The position numbers and the translations under genes were made by a program. From JAPPLB01 sp965218555 (GTDB lineage Bacteria > Acidobacteriota > Terriglobia > Bryobacterales > UBA6623), in the NCBI GenBank assembly GCA_965218555.1, contig OZ244625.1, positions 3,410,001 through 3,474,000 on the forward strand: a DNA stretch of 64,000 bases. The letters are read 5' to 3'. Position 1 is the first letter of the stretch; each line of letters starts with the position of its first letter. This document shows, one piece after another, positions 45,646-54,728 of this stretch. The notes beneath the pieces were generated by a model, which did no database searches, had not been told where the DNA came from, and saw only the letters and a list, made by a program, of their open reading frames with translations.

Positions 45646-46950
45646 GCTGACGAGATTCTTGATCTCGAGTTGCAGAACGACCTGCCGAACTCGCTTCGGC
45701 GAGGCCGCGATGTCGTCCGCGATCAGAAAAGGAATGGGGTAGCGCCTGCCGGGATCGGCTTCCGTAATTTCGATGGGAAGCGTGGCGTCGTAGCCGAGTT
45801 CGGATGCTCGCTCAGAGCGGCGCCGCTGAATGTATCGCTTGCTCCCTTCACTGATCAAATCGGGATCACCCAACTCGGTCAGAATTCGGCGCTCGGCGTC
45901 ACCAAGAGGCCATTGCATAAACCACGCATAGATCCCATCGACTCCCCGAGCCCAATGGTTCGCCACCACGCCCCGCGCGACTTCCGGGGTCGCATAAATT
46001 CGTACCGGTGAACCCGTCGATTCGTCCTGTACATAGGGCTGCAGCATTCCGTAAACGGCCACGTCATGCTCGTGGGCCCTTTCGACCAGCCATTCGATGG
46101 GCATATCCGGGTCAAGCGTGAAATCGATATAGAGCAGCGGGACGACGTAGTCCACCAATCCTTCCTCGATCCACGCGCCGACCTCGAGGCCCTGATCGCG
46201 GCACATCTGCTGGGTCGGATAGACGCGAGCACCGATCTGCTTGTCTTTCCCCGATACGGCGCGGACCATCTTCGAGATCTCCCGCACGTAGTCGGTCAGC
46301 ACCGGTGTGTACTCCGCTACATCTTCCGGCCGCAGGCACAAAGGCATGCCTCCCGGAGCCGCCGCGAAATCCAACTCGACGCCCTCGGTGTCGTACTGCG
46401 TCGCCAACTCTTCCAGGACGGCGAACTGATGACTCCGCACTTCCGGATGCGCCATGCCTCGGCCTTCCGGCATACGAAACTTCGCATCCATCCCGCCGTA
46501 GCTCGACATGCGCACACTGGCGAAAAAATCCATCCCCTTCTCGTGCGCGCGGTCGACCAACACTTGCAGCGGATCAAGTCCGCGAGCCGAGAGACTCTGC
46601 ATGTTCTCCCAAGTGCGCCAGTAGGCGGCCATCGTGAAAGGCTGCTTGTCGGCCCCGAATTGCATGCCGACCTTCGAGGGATAGAAAAGACCGTCGCCTC
46701 GCTCAACGCCGTAGATGAATGTGTCGACCGGCGTGCCCGCCGCCTCGTCCACCGGCCGCCAGGCGTCTTCCATGGTCATGGGAGGCTCAAAAACAAAGAG
46801 ATAGTAGTGACGCGCGTCGTTGAAGTAGATGGTTCGCTTCTCGCGCTTCTCTGGTGAGGACTGCAACTGAGGAGTTGCGGCCGACGCCGTGGAGGTGGAA
46901 GCGGAAGCGCCCGCGAGACCTTGTACGAACCTTCGACGAGTAAAGCTCAC
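45385..46950 (-). CDS. Tat-exported TIM-barrel glycoside hydrolase-like protein
   Basis: 521 residues from a GTG at 46950 with AGGAGG 4 bases upstream; this places the twin-arginine leader FTRRRFVQGLAGASA right at the N-terminus. The central part resembles family-10-like/DUF4015-type barrels: RAHEKGMDFFASVRMSSYGG, YDTEGVELDFAA near residue 205 (candidate acid pair) and WIEEGLVDYVVPLLYIDF near 270. A C-terminal beta-sandwich-like domain of ~130 residues carries GVFLNGESLSEETCL. It is first in the operon with sialidase and lyase and probably acts on the same glycan. The exact family and bond are not certain. Confidence 0.8.
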   Translation of the reverse strand: MSFTRRRFVQGLAGASASTSTASAATPQLQSSPEKREKRTIYFNDARHYYLFVFEPPMTMEDAWRPVDEAAGTPVDTFIYGVERGDGLFYPSKVGMQFGADKQPFTMAAYWRTWENMQSLSARGLDPLQVLVDRAHEKGMDFFASVRMSSYGGMDAKFRMPEGRGMAHPEVRSHQFAVLEELATQYDTEGVELDFAAAPGGMPLCLRPEDVAEYTPVLTDYVREISKMVRAVSGKDKQIGARVYPTQQMCRDQGLEVGAWIEEGLVDYVVPLLYIDFTLDPDMPIEWLVERAHEHDVAVYGMLQPYVQDESTGSPVRIYATPEVARGVVANHWARGVDGIYAWFMQWPLGDAERRILTELGDPDLISEGSKRYIQRRRSERASELGYDATLPIEITEADPGRRYPIPFLIADDIAASPKRVRQVVLQLEIKNLVSADRLGVFLNGESLSEETCLRDFSWRAAPYQGQKIEYHLEQVRPVKGQNLLEVSLDGRPTGLTGGITIEGCEVRVEYGSYPSGQVVS

Positions 46951-47217
46951 AACTCCTCCTGAGACGTGCAGCCGATCACGACGTTCCGATTCTACCGCCG
47001 TTTCGATTTCCGTCAGCGGCAATGTTCCAGCGGGATAACGCACCCGGATGCTGTGAGGCTTTCAGGACGTGCTCGGTTTTCAATCCGAGTATAGCTCGCG
47101 AATGTATCTGAACTCCGGTTACCGTTCAGGCAGGCGTTAGCCGAATAGTTCTTGTAAATGATTCATAAAAAATGACTTACTGTTAGTAGTCCGGCTATGT
47201 TTCCCTCGTTGTACGCC

Positions 47218-47510
47218 TCATTGTAAACGGGAATCTACGGGACCATCGGGGCCGCCCGGGGACCAAGCCACACTCATCTTCCGAGCGCTCCACTCCAGAA
47301 GCCCCGCGATTTCGTCTTCAGTACTTCCGTTTTGCAGCCGCATTCCGTAGTTACTGCGTTTCCACAACGATTGCACCAGAGATGCGAAGGTTTCCGCCGC
47401 GCGTTCGGTCAGTGCCTGTCGGGTCTCGCCCGACCGCAGAAGCTCGGGATTCGAGAAGGCCCACTTGAGCTTGAGGCACGCCACTTGGCGATGAACTCGT
47501 GCGGCGCCAT
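47218..47510 (-). pseudogene. short gene remnant, possibly of a DNA methyltransferase
   Basis: From an ATG at 47510 the frame reads MAPHEFIAKWR, which resembles the N-terminus of class I DNA methyltransferases of restriction-modification systems. The frame then fails, and an adjacent frame from 47484 continues with well-biased codons (ALTERAAETFASLVQSLW, then NGSTEDEIAGLLEWSA) to a stop at 47218. The codon bias suggests these were once coding. The remainder of the gap 46951-47828 shows no other gene. The family guess is weak. Confidence 0.3.
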
Positions 47511-47828
47511 GGGAGCATTCAGCCTAACCCATCAGAGCCGCAGCCAGCCAGGCGAGCCGAGGCCGTGTACCGGACGATTTCAACGGTCTTCCGGAGGAAC
47601 ACCGAACAGGTATCCCCTGACGCCCAGCGTGTGACAGCCGTCCTTGGCTGCGCCAGGCATGGAAACGGCGCCTCGAACGGGTGGACTACAGCCCCGTTCG
47701 TGAAGGCCGGCAGCGGCCCATGAGAGTTGCGTTGACTCTGTCGTTCCTCTTGCTGCGTAGTGTGATATTGACCTCCTCCGTGCCCAAACCCATAATGAGC
47801 ACAGCACTGGAGGAAGGGGTATTCGGTC

Positions 47829-48968
47829 ATGATTGAATGGCTTGGCATTGGCCACCTCTTCGAGCTTTCCCGGACGGAAGCGATTGCGGGGTTTTTCACC
47901 CCGCTGGTGATCTTCGCCGTGTTTTTCCTGGCGCAGCTCATGCTGCCAGGATGGCGGGTTCCCGGCTACGTCATCAATCCGGAGACCGGTGAACCCCGCA
48001 ACTATCGGTTAAACGGTCTTCTGGTGTTTGCAATCGCGCTGATCGTGTGGGCTCTCGGTCTCACCGGGATGCCGCGTGATTGGTTCTACCGCTCCTCGAT
48101 CTATGCTGTGGCTGGCGGAACGGTCTTCACCACGATCTTTACAATCCTAGCGGTGTTCAGCCAGCCGCAAGAAAAGATAAAGAATCCGATCTTGGCGCTG
48201 TGGGTTGGGCGGGCCCAGGAGCTGTCGTTCTTCAACAACCGCTTTGACGTAAAGATGTATTTCTATGTCGTCGGTGGGACGATGTTGTCGCTCAACGCCC
48301 TGTCCGGGGCCGCGTACCACTACGAACTCTTTGGCGAAGACTCCAATCCAGGCGTTTTCCTGTATGCGGCGTTCTTCACATTCTACGTACTGGACTACTT
48401 CATCTTTGAGCGCGTCCAGCTATATACGTACGATCTGATCCATGAGAATCTCGGCTTCAAGTTGTTCTGGGGCGGCCTCGTGGTCTACGGGTGGCTGTTC
48501 ATCCTCCCGTTGTGGGGCATGGCCGCTTACCCGGACCCCGGTTTCTCGCCGGCAGGGACGTATGTTTGGCTCATCGGAACGGCTGCGCTGTTCCTGTTCG
48601 GGTGGAGCATCTCGCGCGGCGCCAACTTGCAGAAATACACATTCAAGCGATGGCCCGAACGCAAGTTTCTCGGACTCATCGAGCCTGAGTACATTGAGGC
48701 CGGTGACCGCAAGATCTTGTGCAGTGGTCTATGGGGTGTCGCCCGACACTTCAACTACATGGGCGAGGGGTTCCTTTCCCTGTCAATTGCCCTGGTATTC
48801 GGCTACTTCACTAATCCCTGGGCTTGGACCTACTTTGTCTTCATCATCACGCTGTTCACCTTCCGTCAACGTGATGACGACAGGCTCTGTGCCGAGAAAT
48901 ACGGCGCCGATAAGTGGGCAGAGTATCAGGCACGGGTGAAGTACCGGATTATTCCCGGCGTTTATTGA
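47829..48968 (+). CDS. sterol C14/C7 reductase-like membrane enzyme (ERG4/ERG24 family)
   Basis: 379 residues with about 9-10 transmembrane helices. The C-terminal region holds the family's NADPH/sterol motifs: LCSGLWGVARHFNYMGEG near residue 300 (compare SGWWGxxRHxNYxGD of ERG24) and QRDDDRLCAEKYGADKW, ending VKYRIIPGVY. YRLNGLLVFAIALIVW near residue 60 also fits. Eukaryotic homologues reduce the C14 or C7 double bond of sterols; bacterial ones are uncommon. A GGAGGAAGG site lies upstream of the ATG. It faces a steroid 5-alpha-reductase homologue across an IS element, which strongly suggests sterol or hopanoid-like lipid modification. Confidence 0.87.
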   Translation: MIEWLGIGHLFELSRTEAIAGFFTPLVIFAVFFLAQLMLPGWRVPGYVINPETGEPRNYRLNGLLVFAIALIVWALGLTGMPRDWFYRSSIYAVAGGTVFTTIFTILAVFSQPQEKIKNPILALWVGRAQELSFFNNRFDVKMYFYVVGGTMLSLNALSGAAYHYELFGEDSNPGVFLYAAFFTFYVLDYFIFERVQLYTYDLIHENLGFKLFWGGLVVYGWLFILPLWGMAAYPDPGFSPAGTYVWLIGTAALFLFGWSISRGANLQKYTFKRWPERKFLGLIEPEYIEAGDRKILCSGLWGVARHFNYMGEGFLSLSIALVFGYFTNPWAWTYFVFIITLFTFRQRDDDRLCAEKYGADKWAEYQARVKYRIIPGVY

Positions 48969-49090
48969 GAGGGCTCCCAGCACCAGCTGCGCCAGTATCA
49001 TCGCAAGTTGTTGCTCGTAATAGACTTACTACTGATCACGCTGCCCTGATCCCCTCATCACATCCCTCTTTCCGAGGTAGAATCCATTAG

Positions 49091-50754
49091 CCCGGATATT
49101 TCACCAGGGGGTAGAAAAAGGGCTGCCTGTTGTGGCATAGAACATTTATGTCCAAAACGTTAGCGCCACAGAAGACAAGCCGCCCTCCGATAACAGAGTG
49201 TAGCCAATCGAGCTTCTCGTTTGGCAAGCACTTTCGCCGCCAAGTAAGCACCCGGTTTGATGGCGGGGTGATCAGCTCCGACGGCGGCGCGCTGCTGTTG
49301 CGCGAGGTCGACCGGCGCATCAAGCTGCTGCCGCGCCTGGCGGTCTGTTTCGAGGACCGCCGCGATCCGCGGCGCATCGAACACCGGGTTGCGGAGCTGG
49401 TCTCGCAGCGGGTGTATGCGCTGGCGCTGGGATACGAAGACCTCAACGATCACGACGAGTTGCGCAGCGAACCGCTGCTGGCGCTGCTAGTGGGCAAGAG
49501 CGACTTGGAAGGGCAGCAGCGCAGCCGAGAGCGTGATCGCGGCAAGCCGCTGGCGGGCAAGAGCACGCTGAACCGGCTGGAACACAGGACCGACGGTTTG
49601 GACCGCTACCAGAAGATCTGTTGCGACAGCGAAGCGATCGACCGCCTACGGGTGAACGTGTTCATAGAAGCACACCCGCAGGAGCCGGCCGAGATCATTC
49701 TCGATATCGACGCCACCGACACGCCCTTGCAGGGGCAGCAGGAGGGGCGTTTCTTTCACGGGTACTACGGTCACTACTGTTACTTGCCGCTGTACATCTT
49801 CAGCGGCGAGCACGTCTTGTGCGCGCGGCAGCGGGTGTCGAATCAAGACGCGGCGGCGGGCAGCGTGGCGGAGTTGGAGAGGATCGTGGCGCAGATCCGG
49901 GAAGCTTGGCCGGAGGTGAAGATCCTGCTGCGAGCCGACTCGGGGTTTTGTCGGGACGAGTTGCTGAGCTGCTGCGAGGCGAACCAGGTGGGGTACGTGG
50001 TGGGGCTGGCGCGCAACGAGCGGTTGCGGTCGCTGCTGGAGGAGGCGCTCGCAGAGGCGGCGAGGAGGCAGCAGCAGACGGGCCGGCCGGCGCGGGTCTT
50101 TAGCGAGTTCGGGTATCAGACGCGGCAGAGTTGGAGCCGGGCGCGGCGGGTGGTGGGGAAAGCCGAACAGCTCTCGGGCAAGCAGAATCCGCGCTATGTG
50201 GTGACGTCGCTGGAGGCCCAGAGATGGCCGCCGCAACGGTTGTACGAACAACTCTACTGCCGGCGCGGGGAGGCCGAGAATCGCATCAAGGAGCAGTTGA
50301 GTCTGTTTGCTGATCGCATGAGCAGCGAGACGCTGCGGGCCAATCAACTGCGGCTGTATCTGTCGTCGCTGGCGTACGTGTTGCTGGTGGCGCTGCGGCG
50401 GCTGGGGCTCAAGGGCACACGGTGGGCGCGGGCCCAGACGGAGACGATCCGGCGGGGGTTGTTGAAGATCGGGGCACAGGTGAAGGTGAGCGTGCGGCGG
50501 GTGTACCTGTCGTTGGCCGGCGGCTACCCCGATGAGGAGGCATTCGCGGCGGTGTATCGGGCGTTGCGTCCGCCGGGAGGAGCAACTGTTTGCTAACACG
50601 GAGCGAACCAAAAACGGCGCCCCCAGGGGGCGCAGGGGCGAAGTGTTTCTAGAATCGGCAACAACCCGAAAAACGGACTTTCGCGAGCCGCAATGGGCGA
50701 CCTAAAGCGCCCCGTATCGGCCCTCGCCTCCCTCGCCGCGGAGGATTCCGATCT
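49091..50754 (+). mobile_element. IS1380-family insertion sequence
   Basis: Spans the transposase gene at 49148-50596. The left end begins CCCGGATATTTCACC at 49091, typical of the family. TTAG is present on both sides (49087-49090 and 50755-50758) and would be a 4-base target duplication. The right end (reverse complement AGATCGGAATCCTCC) matches the left terminal repeat only partly, so the right boundary is provisional. It is inserted between the two sterol reductase genes. Confidence 0.6.
49148..50596 (+). CDS. IS1380 family transposase
   Basis: 482 residues from the ATG at 49148. RNase-H-like DDE residues are in ILDIDATDTP near 185, ILLRADSGFCRDEL near 258 and YCRRGEAENRIKEQL near 372. 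The N-terminal part with DGGVISSDGGALLLREVD is typical of this family. Intact and possibly active. Its GC-rich codon use is stronger than that of neighbours. Confidence 0.95.
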   Translation: MSKTLAPQKTSRPPITECSQSSFSFGKHFRRQVSTRFDGGVISSDGGALLLREVDRRIKLLPRLAVCFEDRRDPRRIEHRVAELVSQRVYALALGYEDLNDHDELRSEPLLALLVGKSDLEGQQRSRERDRGKPLAGKSTLNRLEHRTDGLDRYQKICCDSEAIDRLRVNVFIEAHPQEPAEIILDIDATDTPLQGQQEGRFFHGYYGHYCYLPLYIFSGEHVLCARQRVSNQDAAAGSVAELERIVAQIREAWPEVKILLRADSGFCRDELLSCCEANQVGYVVGLARNERLRSLLEEALAEAARRQQQTGRPARVFSEFGYQTRQSWSRARRVVGKAEQLSGKQNPRYVVTSLEAQRWPPQRLYEQLYCRRGEAENRIKEQLSLFADRMSSETLRANQLRLYLSSLAYVLLVALRRLGLKGTRWARAQTETIRRGLLKIGAQVKVSVRRVYLSLAGGYPDEEAFAAVYRALRPPGGATVC

Positions 50755-51028
50755 TTAGACTATATTTCGGCCCCTCTCAACCCATCGCAAAGCCGCTGGT
50801 GAGAAAAGGCGGCTAGATCTCCGAAGACGTTCGCGGACAGGCGGCCCGACGGGTGCGGCCGCGATCGAACGGCACTTGGCCGCTTAGATCGCATTGCGCA
50901 ATAGCCAGCGCCTGGAGGTGGCCATGCGTTTCCCTGCACTCTTGCATGGCCGCCAACATCCCCACAGGTGCGGCCCTGAACCCTGTCAGCGCCTCCGCCG
51001 ACCCGCAGGCGCGAGCGCGGCGATGGGC
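50597..51028. other. non-coding end of the IS element and adjoining gap
   Basis: The first ~158 bases belong to the right part of the IS element. The rest, up to the steroid reductase stop codon, has no convincing open frame. A GCGCCCCCAGGGGGCGC palindrome at about 50620-50636 lies just after the transposase stop and could end its transcript. Confidence 0.5.
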
Positions 51029-51793
51029 CTAGAGTACTCCAGGGATCACCGCCTTCCGACCGGCCGGATAGTCTGCGAACCGTTCCCGGTACCACCGGTG
51101 GTGGCTGAGTGCTCTCGGGACGAGGTTGGCCCCTGTGTAGGTGAAGAACGCGAGTCCGCCCAGCGACCACGTCGCCACCGCCCACCCGGACCATTCCAGC
51201 AACTCTCCTAGATAGTTGGGGCAGGAGACGTAGCGGAATGCCCCTCCGTGCGGGATGGAGTATCCGGTTCGGCCGGGCTTGCGCAGGCCGAGCAGGATGT
51301 TGTCGGAGTGGACATTCAGGGCGAAGCCGGCCGAGAAGATGGCCAGCCCACCCAGGAACCACAGATCTCCCAGCCACTCGGCGCCATATTCGCCAAACTC
51401 CGAGATGAAGCGCGCATTGACGTACGCGTTGACCACGTTGAAGGCGAACCCGCTGCCCACGACCGCAATCGGCATTTTCTTGCCCGCGGTTCGCGTGCGA
51501 AGAGGGTAGACGAAGGTCCGGTTCAGGTAGTGGCACTGCCAGATCCCCAGAAGGATCAGGGGAACCGGCTCGCTTGCCGCCCTTCCCATGAAGTAGATGC
51601 CCGCGAAGAGGACCGTCGCCGGGAGCTCCATGACCACCCACCCTACCCGGTTCGACATCTCCGGGCCCCAGCCGCGCCCCGAATAGTGCCGTCCGTACGG
51701 CGCCTTGAGACGCAGCAGGCTCGCGAAGGTGAGGACCGCTATCGCGAACACGGCCCACACCAGTATCCCGTGGAATGTCTGCTCAGTCACCAT
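51029..51793 (-). CDS. steroid 5-alpha-reductase family protein (SRD5A-like)
   Basis: 254 residues with about 6-7 transmembrane helices, the same length as animal SRD5A1/2. Match to the eukaryotic family is unusually close: APYGRHYSGRGWGPEMSNR near the N-terminus, WVVMELPATVLF, LNRTFVYPLRTR, NVHSDNILLGLRKPGRTGY near 165 and GGAFRYVSCPNYLGELLEW near 190, ending HHRWYRERFADYP and VIPGVL. These are the NADPH- and steroid-binding regions of enzymes reducing 3-oxo-delta4 steroids or polyprenols. It is convergent with the ERG24-like gene, the IS element lying between. Cytoplasmic-membrane location expected. Confidence 0.92.
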   Translation of the reverse strand: MVTEQTFHGILVWAVFAIAVLTFASLLRLKAPYGRHYSGRGWGPEMSNRVGWVVMELPATVLFAGIYFMGRAASEPVPLILLGIWQCHYLNRTFVYPLRTRTAGKKMPIAVVGSGFAFNVVNAYVNARFISEFGEYGAEWLGDLWFLGGLAIFSAGFALNVHSDNILLGLRKPGRTGYSIPHGGAFRYVSCPNYLGELLEWSGWAVATWSLGGLAFFTYTGANLVPRALSHHRWYRERFADYPAGRKAVIPGVL

Positions 51794-52237
51794 GTAGCAG
51801 GACTAGTCCCGGGAAACGGCACACGGCAAGGACAGGGTTGGCGCGGCAAGGGACCGGGTTTGTGGCTGCGGCTTTCGTCACAGCCTGACCTGCCATTCTT
51901 GGCAGATTTGTCGCGAGAGGCCCCATCGGGCGTGATTGCGGGGCCCCCGCACGACGATCGTTTCTGCATCATCCGTCGGCATTCCGGCAAAAACGCTGTC
52001 CGCGCGCGGCAGGTAGGCGAAGCGCGCGGCGCGCCAGCTGACTGGTCCGAGTGGAGCGTGCACTGGGGAAAATGAGCCTGTGTTGCGAGGCGGTGGCATG
52101 GACGTCTACCGGGGTGAGTTCAACAGCAGGCGGTGGAACAAAACTCTGCGAGCCCGCCCTTCTCGCCGCGAAACCGGCATGACGCAATGAGCATGATGAG
52201 AGGCTCATTCCATGTCTGCTTCTCACAATATGCCGCA
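51794..52237. other. intergenic region without a convincing gene
   Basis: About 440 bases between the steroid reductase start and the lipoprotein amidohydrolase stop, both on the minus strand. Open frames present are short with non-coding composition. It must hold the promoter of the steroid reductase gene, but no clear -35/-10 pair was identified. Confidence 0.45.
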
Positions 52238-53344
52238 TCAAGGCTCTTGATTCGCACACACCGGCGGCGCGGTGTACTCCAGACCGAGCAGTCGGAAGTA
52301 GTTCTGCCCCAGCGCAATGTTCCGGAAAGCATGGTCGTTCAGTTCATGAAGGATCCGACTGGTTGTCTGCAGCTCTGCTCGATAGACCTCTATGTCCTTG
52401 TCACTCGAGGCCAAGAAGTCCGTCCCAGGCAGGAACCGTTCCGAGTAGTCATTCAGGAACGAGACATAAAGCGCCCGTGTGTCGGGCTTTGAGAAGTAGG
52501 AATCGTCGATCACCCGCCATGAAAGATCCAACATCAGATTCGGATAGTTATCCAACATTGACCTCATCGTTTGGATATGCTCGGCGGCGTCCATATCGAC
52601 GAGTTCCCGGGACAGCCCCAAGTGCATCCACACGATGTTGTTGTCAGGGTACAAGCGCAACACTTCATTCATCAGGGGCAGGTATTTGGTCGGGGCCTCG
52701 TCGTTTCCCAAATCCGAGTGAATCGCGAGCGGGATGCCCCGTTCGCGCAGCACCTCCATGAAGGCCACCCACTCCGCGAGCGCAGCCATGGGAACGGGCT
52801 CTTGCCCGTTGTTGAACAGCGCCTGTTTCACCAGATTGACCTCACCCATCCATTTGAACGCTCCGGGGTATTCTTGCTCCAAGAGCTGCATATTCGGCAG
52901 GATCGACTCCGGCCGAGACAAGTCCGGGAAGGTCATCGAGAGAGTCAGATGGACGCCTTTCGGTGATTTCGTGGTGTAGTTGGCGGCATTGACGAAATCG
53001 TTCTTCAGCGTCGGTATCACCGGTGTGCCGGGACAATCCAGGTAATAGGTGCACGACGACTCGATGGGAAGCATCTGACCAATGCCATAGATGGTGGCGA
53101 ACAAGACGCCCGTATTCTCGAGGTACGAGACGATCTCCTCGAACCGGACCGCGGGACCTCCAAACGGACGGAAGTGCAGGTGGGTATCCACGACCGCGGT
53201 TTGGGGTTGGAGGGAGCGGTCGTAACACGGCGGATCATCGCTCTGGAACATCTCCAAGGTCGGCTCCGAAACGCAGCCGGCGAATCCTATGGCGCTGAAC
53301 AACAGCAGCACGCCAAGCGATGTTTTTTGCAACTCGTTGTTCAT
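52238..53344 (-). CDS. amidohydrolase-family lipoprotein
   Basis: 368 residues from the ATG at 53344, with GGGGAA 8 bases upstream and a lipoprotein signal (LGVLLLFSAIGFAGC). The mature protein is a TIM barrel of the Amidohydro_2 (ACMSD-like) type: VVDTHLHFRPFGG near 53 gives the HxH metal pair, LAIHSDLGND near 232 and IVWMHLGLSR near 262 add histidines, and LPGTDFLASS near 320 the final aspartate. It is an envelope-bound metal-dependent hydrolase or decarboxylase with unknown substrate. It starts 16 bases after the Nramp-like gene and is likely in one operon with it and the acyl-CoA dehydrogenase. Confidence 0.85.
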   Translation of the reverse strand: MNNELQKTSLGVLLLFSAIGFAGCVSEPTLEMFQSDDPPCYDRSLQPQTAVVDTHLHFRPFGGPAVRFEEIVSYLENTGVLFATIYGIGQMLPIESSCTYYLDCPGTPVIPTLKNDFVNAANYTTKSPKGVHLTLSMTFPDLSRPESILPNMQLLEQEYPGAFKWMGEVNLVKQALFNNGQEPVPMAALAEWVAFMEVLRERGIPLAIHSDLGNDEAPTKYLPLMNEVLRLYPDNNIVWMHLGLSRELVDMDAAEHIQTMRSMLDNYPNLMLDLSWRVIDDSYFSKPDTRALYVSFLNDYSERFLPGTDFLASSDKDIEVYRAELQTTSRILHELNDHAFRNIALGQNYFRLLGLEYTAPPVCANQEP

Positions 53345-53360
53345 GAACAGGTTCCCCGAA

Positions 53361-54728
53361 CTATAACCCAAGTCGATAAAGCACCGAATACCCCATCATT
53401 ACGGCCATCAAAGCCGAGGTCACCCAAAGCGCCAGCGTCAGCCAACCCTTCGGGGCGATCGATGGCGGCAGGTGACGGTAACGCAGATACACGGTCGAAA
53501 ATCCGATGATCGGCAGCATCATGGCTTCCACCGTGCCGGCCATCTTGACCATCATCACCGGTTCCTGGAAGAACATGTAATAGATCGAAGGCACAATCAG
53601 CAGCACCACAACAAACAGCCGCTGAAACCGCAGACGCAGGCCATAGTTGCCCTTGTCGTATGCCTTCAGGATTCCCAGCCAATTGGCCAGCATCCGCGAC
53701 CGGGCCGCCGTCCCCGCGAACACCGTCGAATAGAGCACCGCCGCCGCGCCGCTCAGAAACACGTAGCGCGACCATTCGCCGAGCGTGGCCGTATACATGT
53801 TCGACAGGGTCTCGATCATCTCCGTCCCTCGCGGCACCACCCCCATGCCGTTCAGGATGCCCGCGCCGAGCAAGTAGAACGCGATGGTGGCGAACGTATA
53901 GATGACCATCGAGTTCACAACGTCGAAACCGAGCACGCGGATCCACCCGTGGGCGCGCCGGGTCCAGGCGGGTGTGTCATCTCGCGGCCCGGTGAACCGA
54001 GCGTAGCCCTTCTCCAGACACCAGTAGGGATAGATGCCCAACTCGCTCGCCCCCACCCCCGTCAGGCCCATCACGGCGACCGCGCTCAAGAACCCGTCCT
54101 CGGGCATCCGAAACGACAGCCCCTCCACGACAGCGCCCCACGAGAAATATTGCGGACTGTCGAGCAACACGTAAGCCGCGCCGACCGTCATCACCGTGAA
54201 CCCGGCGACCATCGCCATGGAAACTCGCTCGATCAGCTCGTAGCGCCCGATGCTAAGGACGATCACCGTCCCGATATTGATCACCCACACCCACGCAATG
54301 ATCGGGACAGAGGGGACAATCTGATGCACCACCTGGGCAATGCCGCCCAACATCCCGCCCACGGCTACCAACGCCAGCGCCAGCGAGAGAAACCACGCCC
54401 AAACCACCCACGAAGCACCCAACCTCGGACCCGGTATCCGATCGAAAGCTTCCAGCGAGGTCTCGCCCGTGCCGATCGTGTAGCGCCCCAACTCGTTCTG
54501 AACGACGATCTTGATGACGCAACTCACGATGATCAGCCACAGCAGGCTGTAGCCGTGTTCCGCGCCCAGCACCGTCGTCGCGATCAGCTCTCCGGAACCC
54601 ACGATCGTGCTGGCAAGGATAATGCCGGGGCCGACTCGCAAGGCGATCGCCGAGAGCGTCAGCGGCGGCTCTTCGACGCTCTCCGACCGCAGTTCGTAGG
54701 GGTTGGAGGGCTCTCGGTGCGTGGTCAA
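53361..54728 (-). CDS. Nramp-related membrane transporter, divergent motif
   Basis: 455 residues, about 11 hydrophobic helices. Helix 1 reads VGPGIILASTIVGSGELI, so the canonical DPGN metal site is replaced, and helix 6 lacks MPH (VMGLTGVGASELGIYPYW is in that position). It shares the family plan with the protein at 35540-37021 but only limited identity. The start codon overlaps the end of the acyl-CoA dehydrogenase gene by 4 bases (ATGA), implying coupled translation. The linkage to lipid and amidohydrolase genes suggests an organic or non-classical substrate; unproven. Confidence 0.8.
   Translation of the reverse strand: MTTHREPSNPYELRSESVEEPPLTLSAIALRVGPGIILASTIVGSGELIATTVLGAEHGYSLLWLIIVSCVIKIVVQNELGRYTIGTGETSLEAFDRIPGPRLGASWVVWAWFLSLALALVAVGGMLGGIAQVVHQIVPSVPIIAWVWVINIGTVIVLSIGRYELIERVSMAMVAGFTVMTVGAAYVLLDSPQYFSWGAVVEGLSFRMPEDGFLSAVAVMGLTGVGASELGIYPYWCLEKGYARFTGPRDDTPAWTRRAHGWIRVLGFDVVNSMVIYTFATIAFYLLGAGILNGMGVVPRGTEMIETLSNMYTATLGEWSRYVFLSGAAAVLYSTVFAGTAARSRMLANWLGILKAYDKGNYGLRLRFQRLFVVVLLIVPSIYYMFFQEPVMMVKMAGTVEAMMLPIIGFSTVYLRYRHLPPSIAPKGWLTLALWVTSALMAVMMGYSVLYRLGL

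Noticed and set aside
50755..50771. Alternative right end of the IS element at a CCGAAATATAG-like sequence on the minus strand
   Set aside because: It resembles the left end a little, but no matching target duplication flanks it, whereas TTAG flanks the chosen end.
50760..51758. 332-residue frame overlapping the steroid reductase in another minus-strand frame
   Set aside because: Composition is arginine/glycine/proline rich; the SRD5A motifs are in the other frame.
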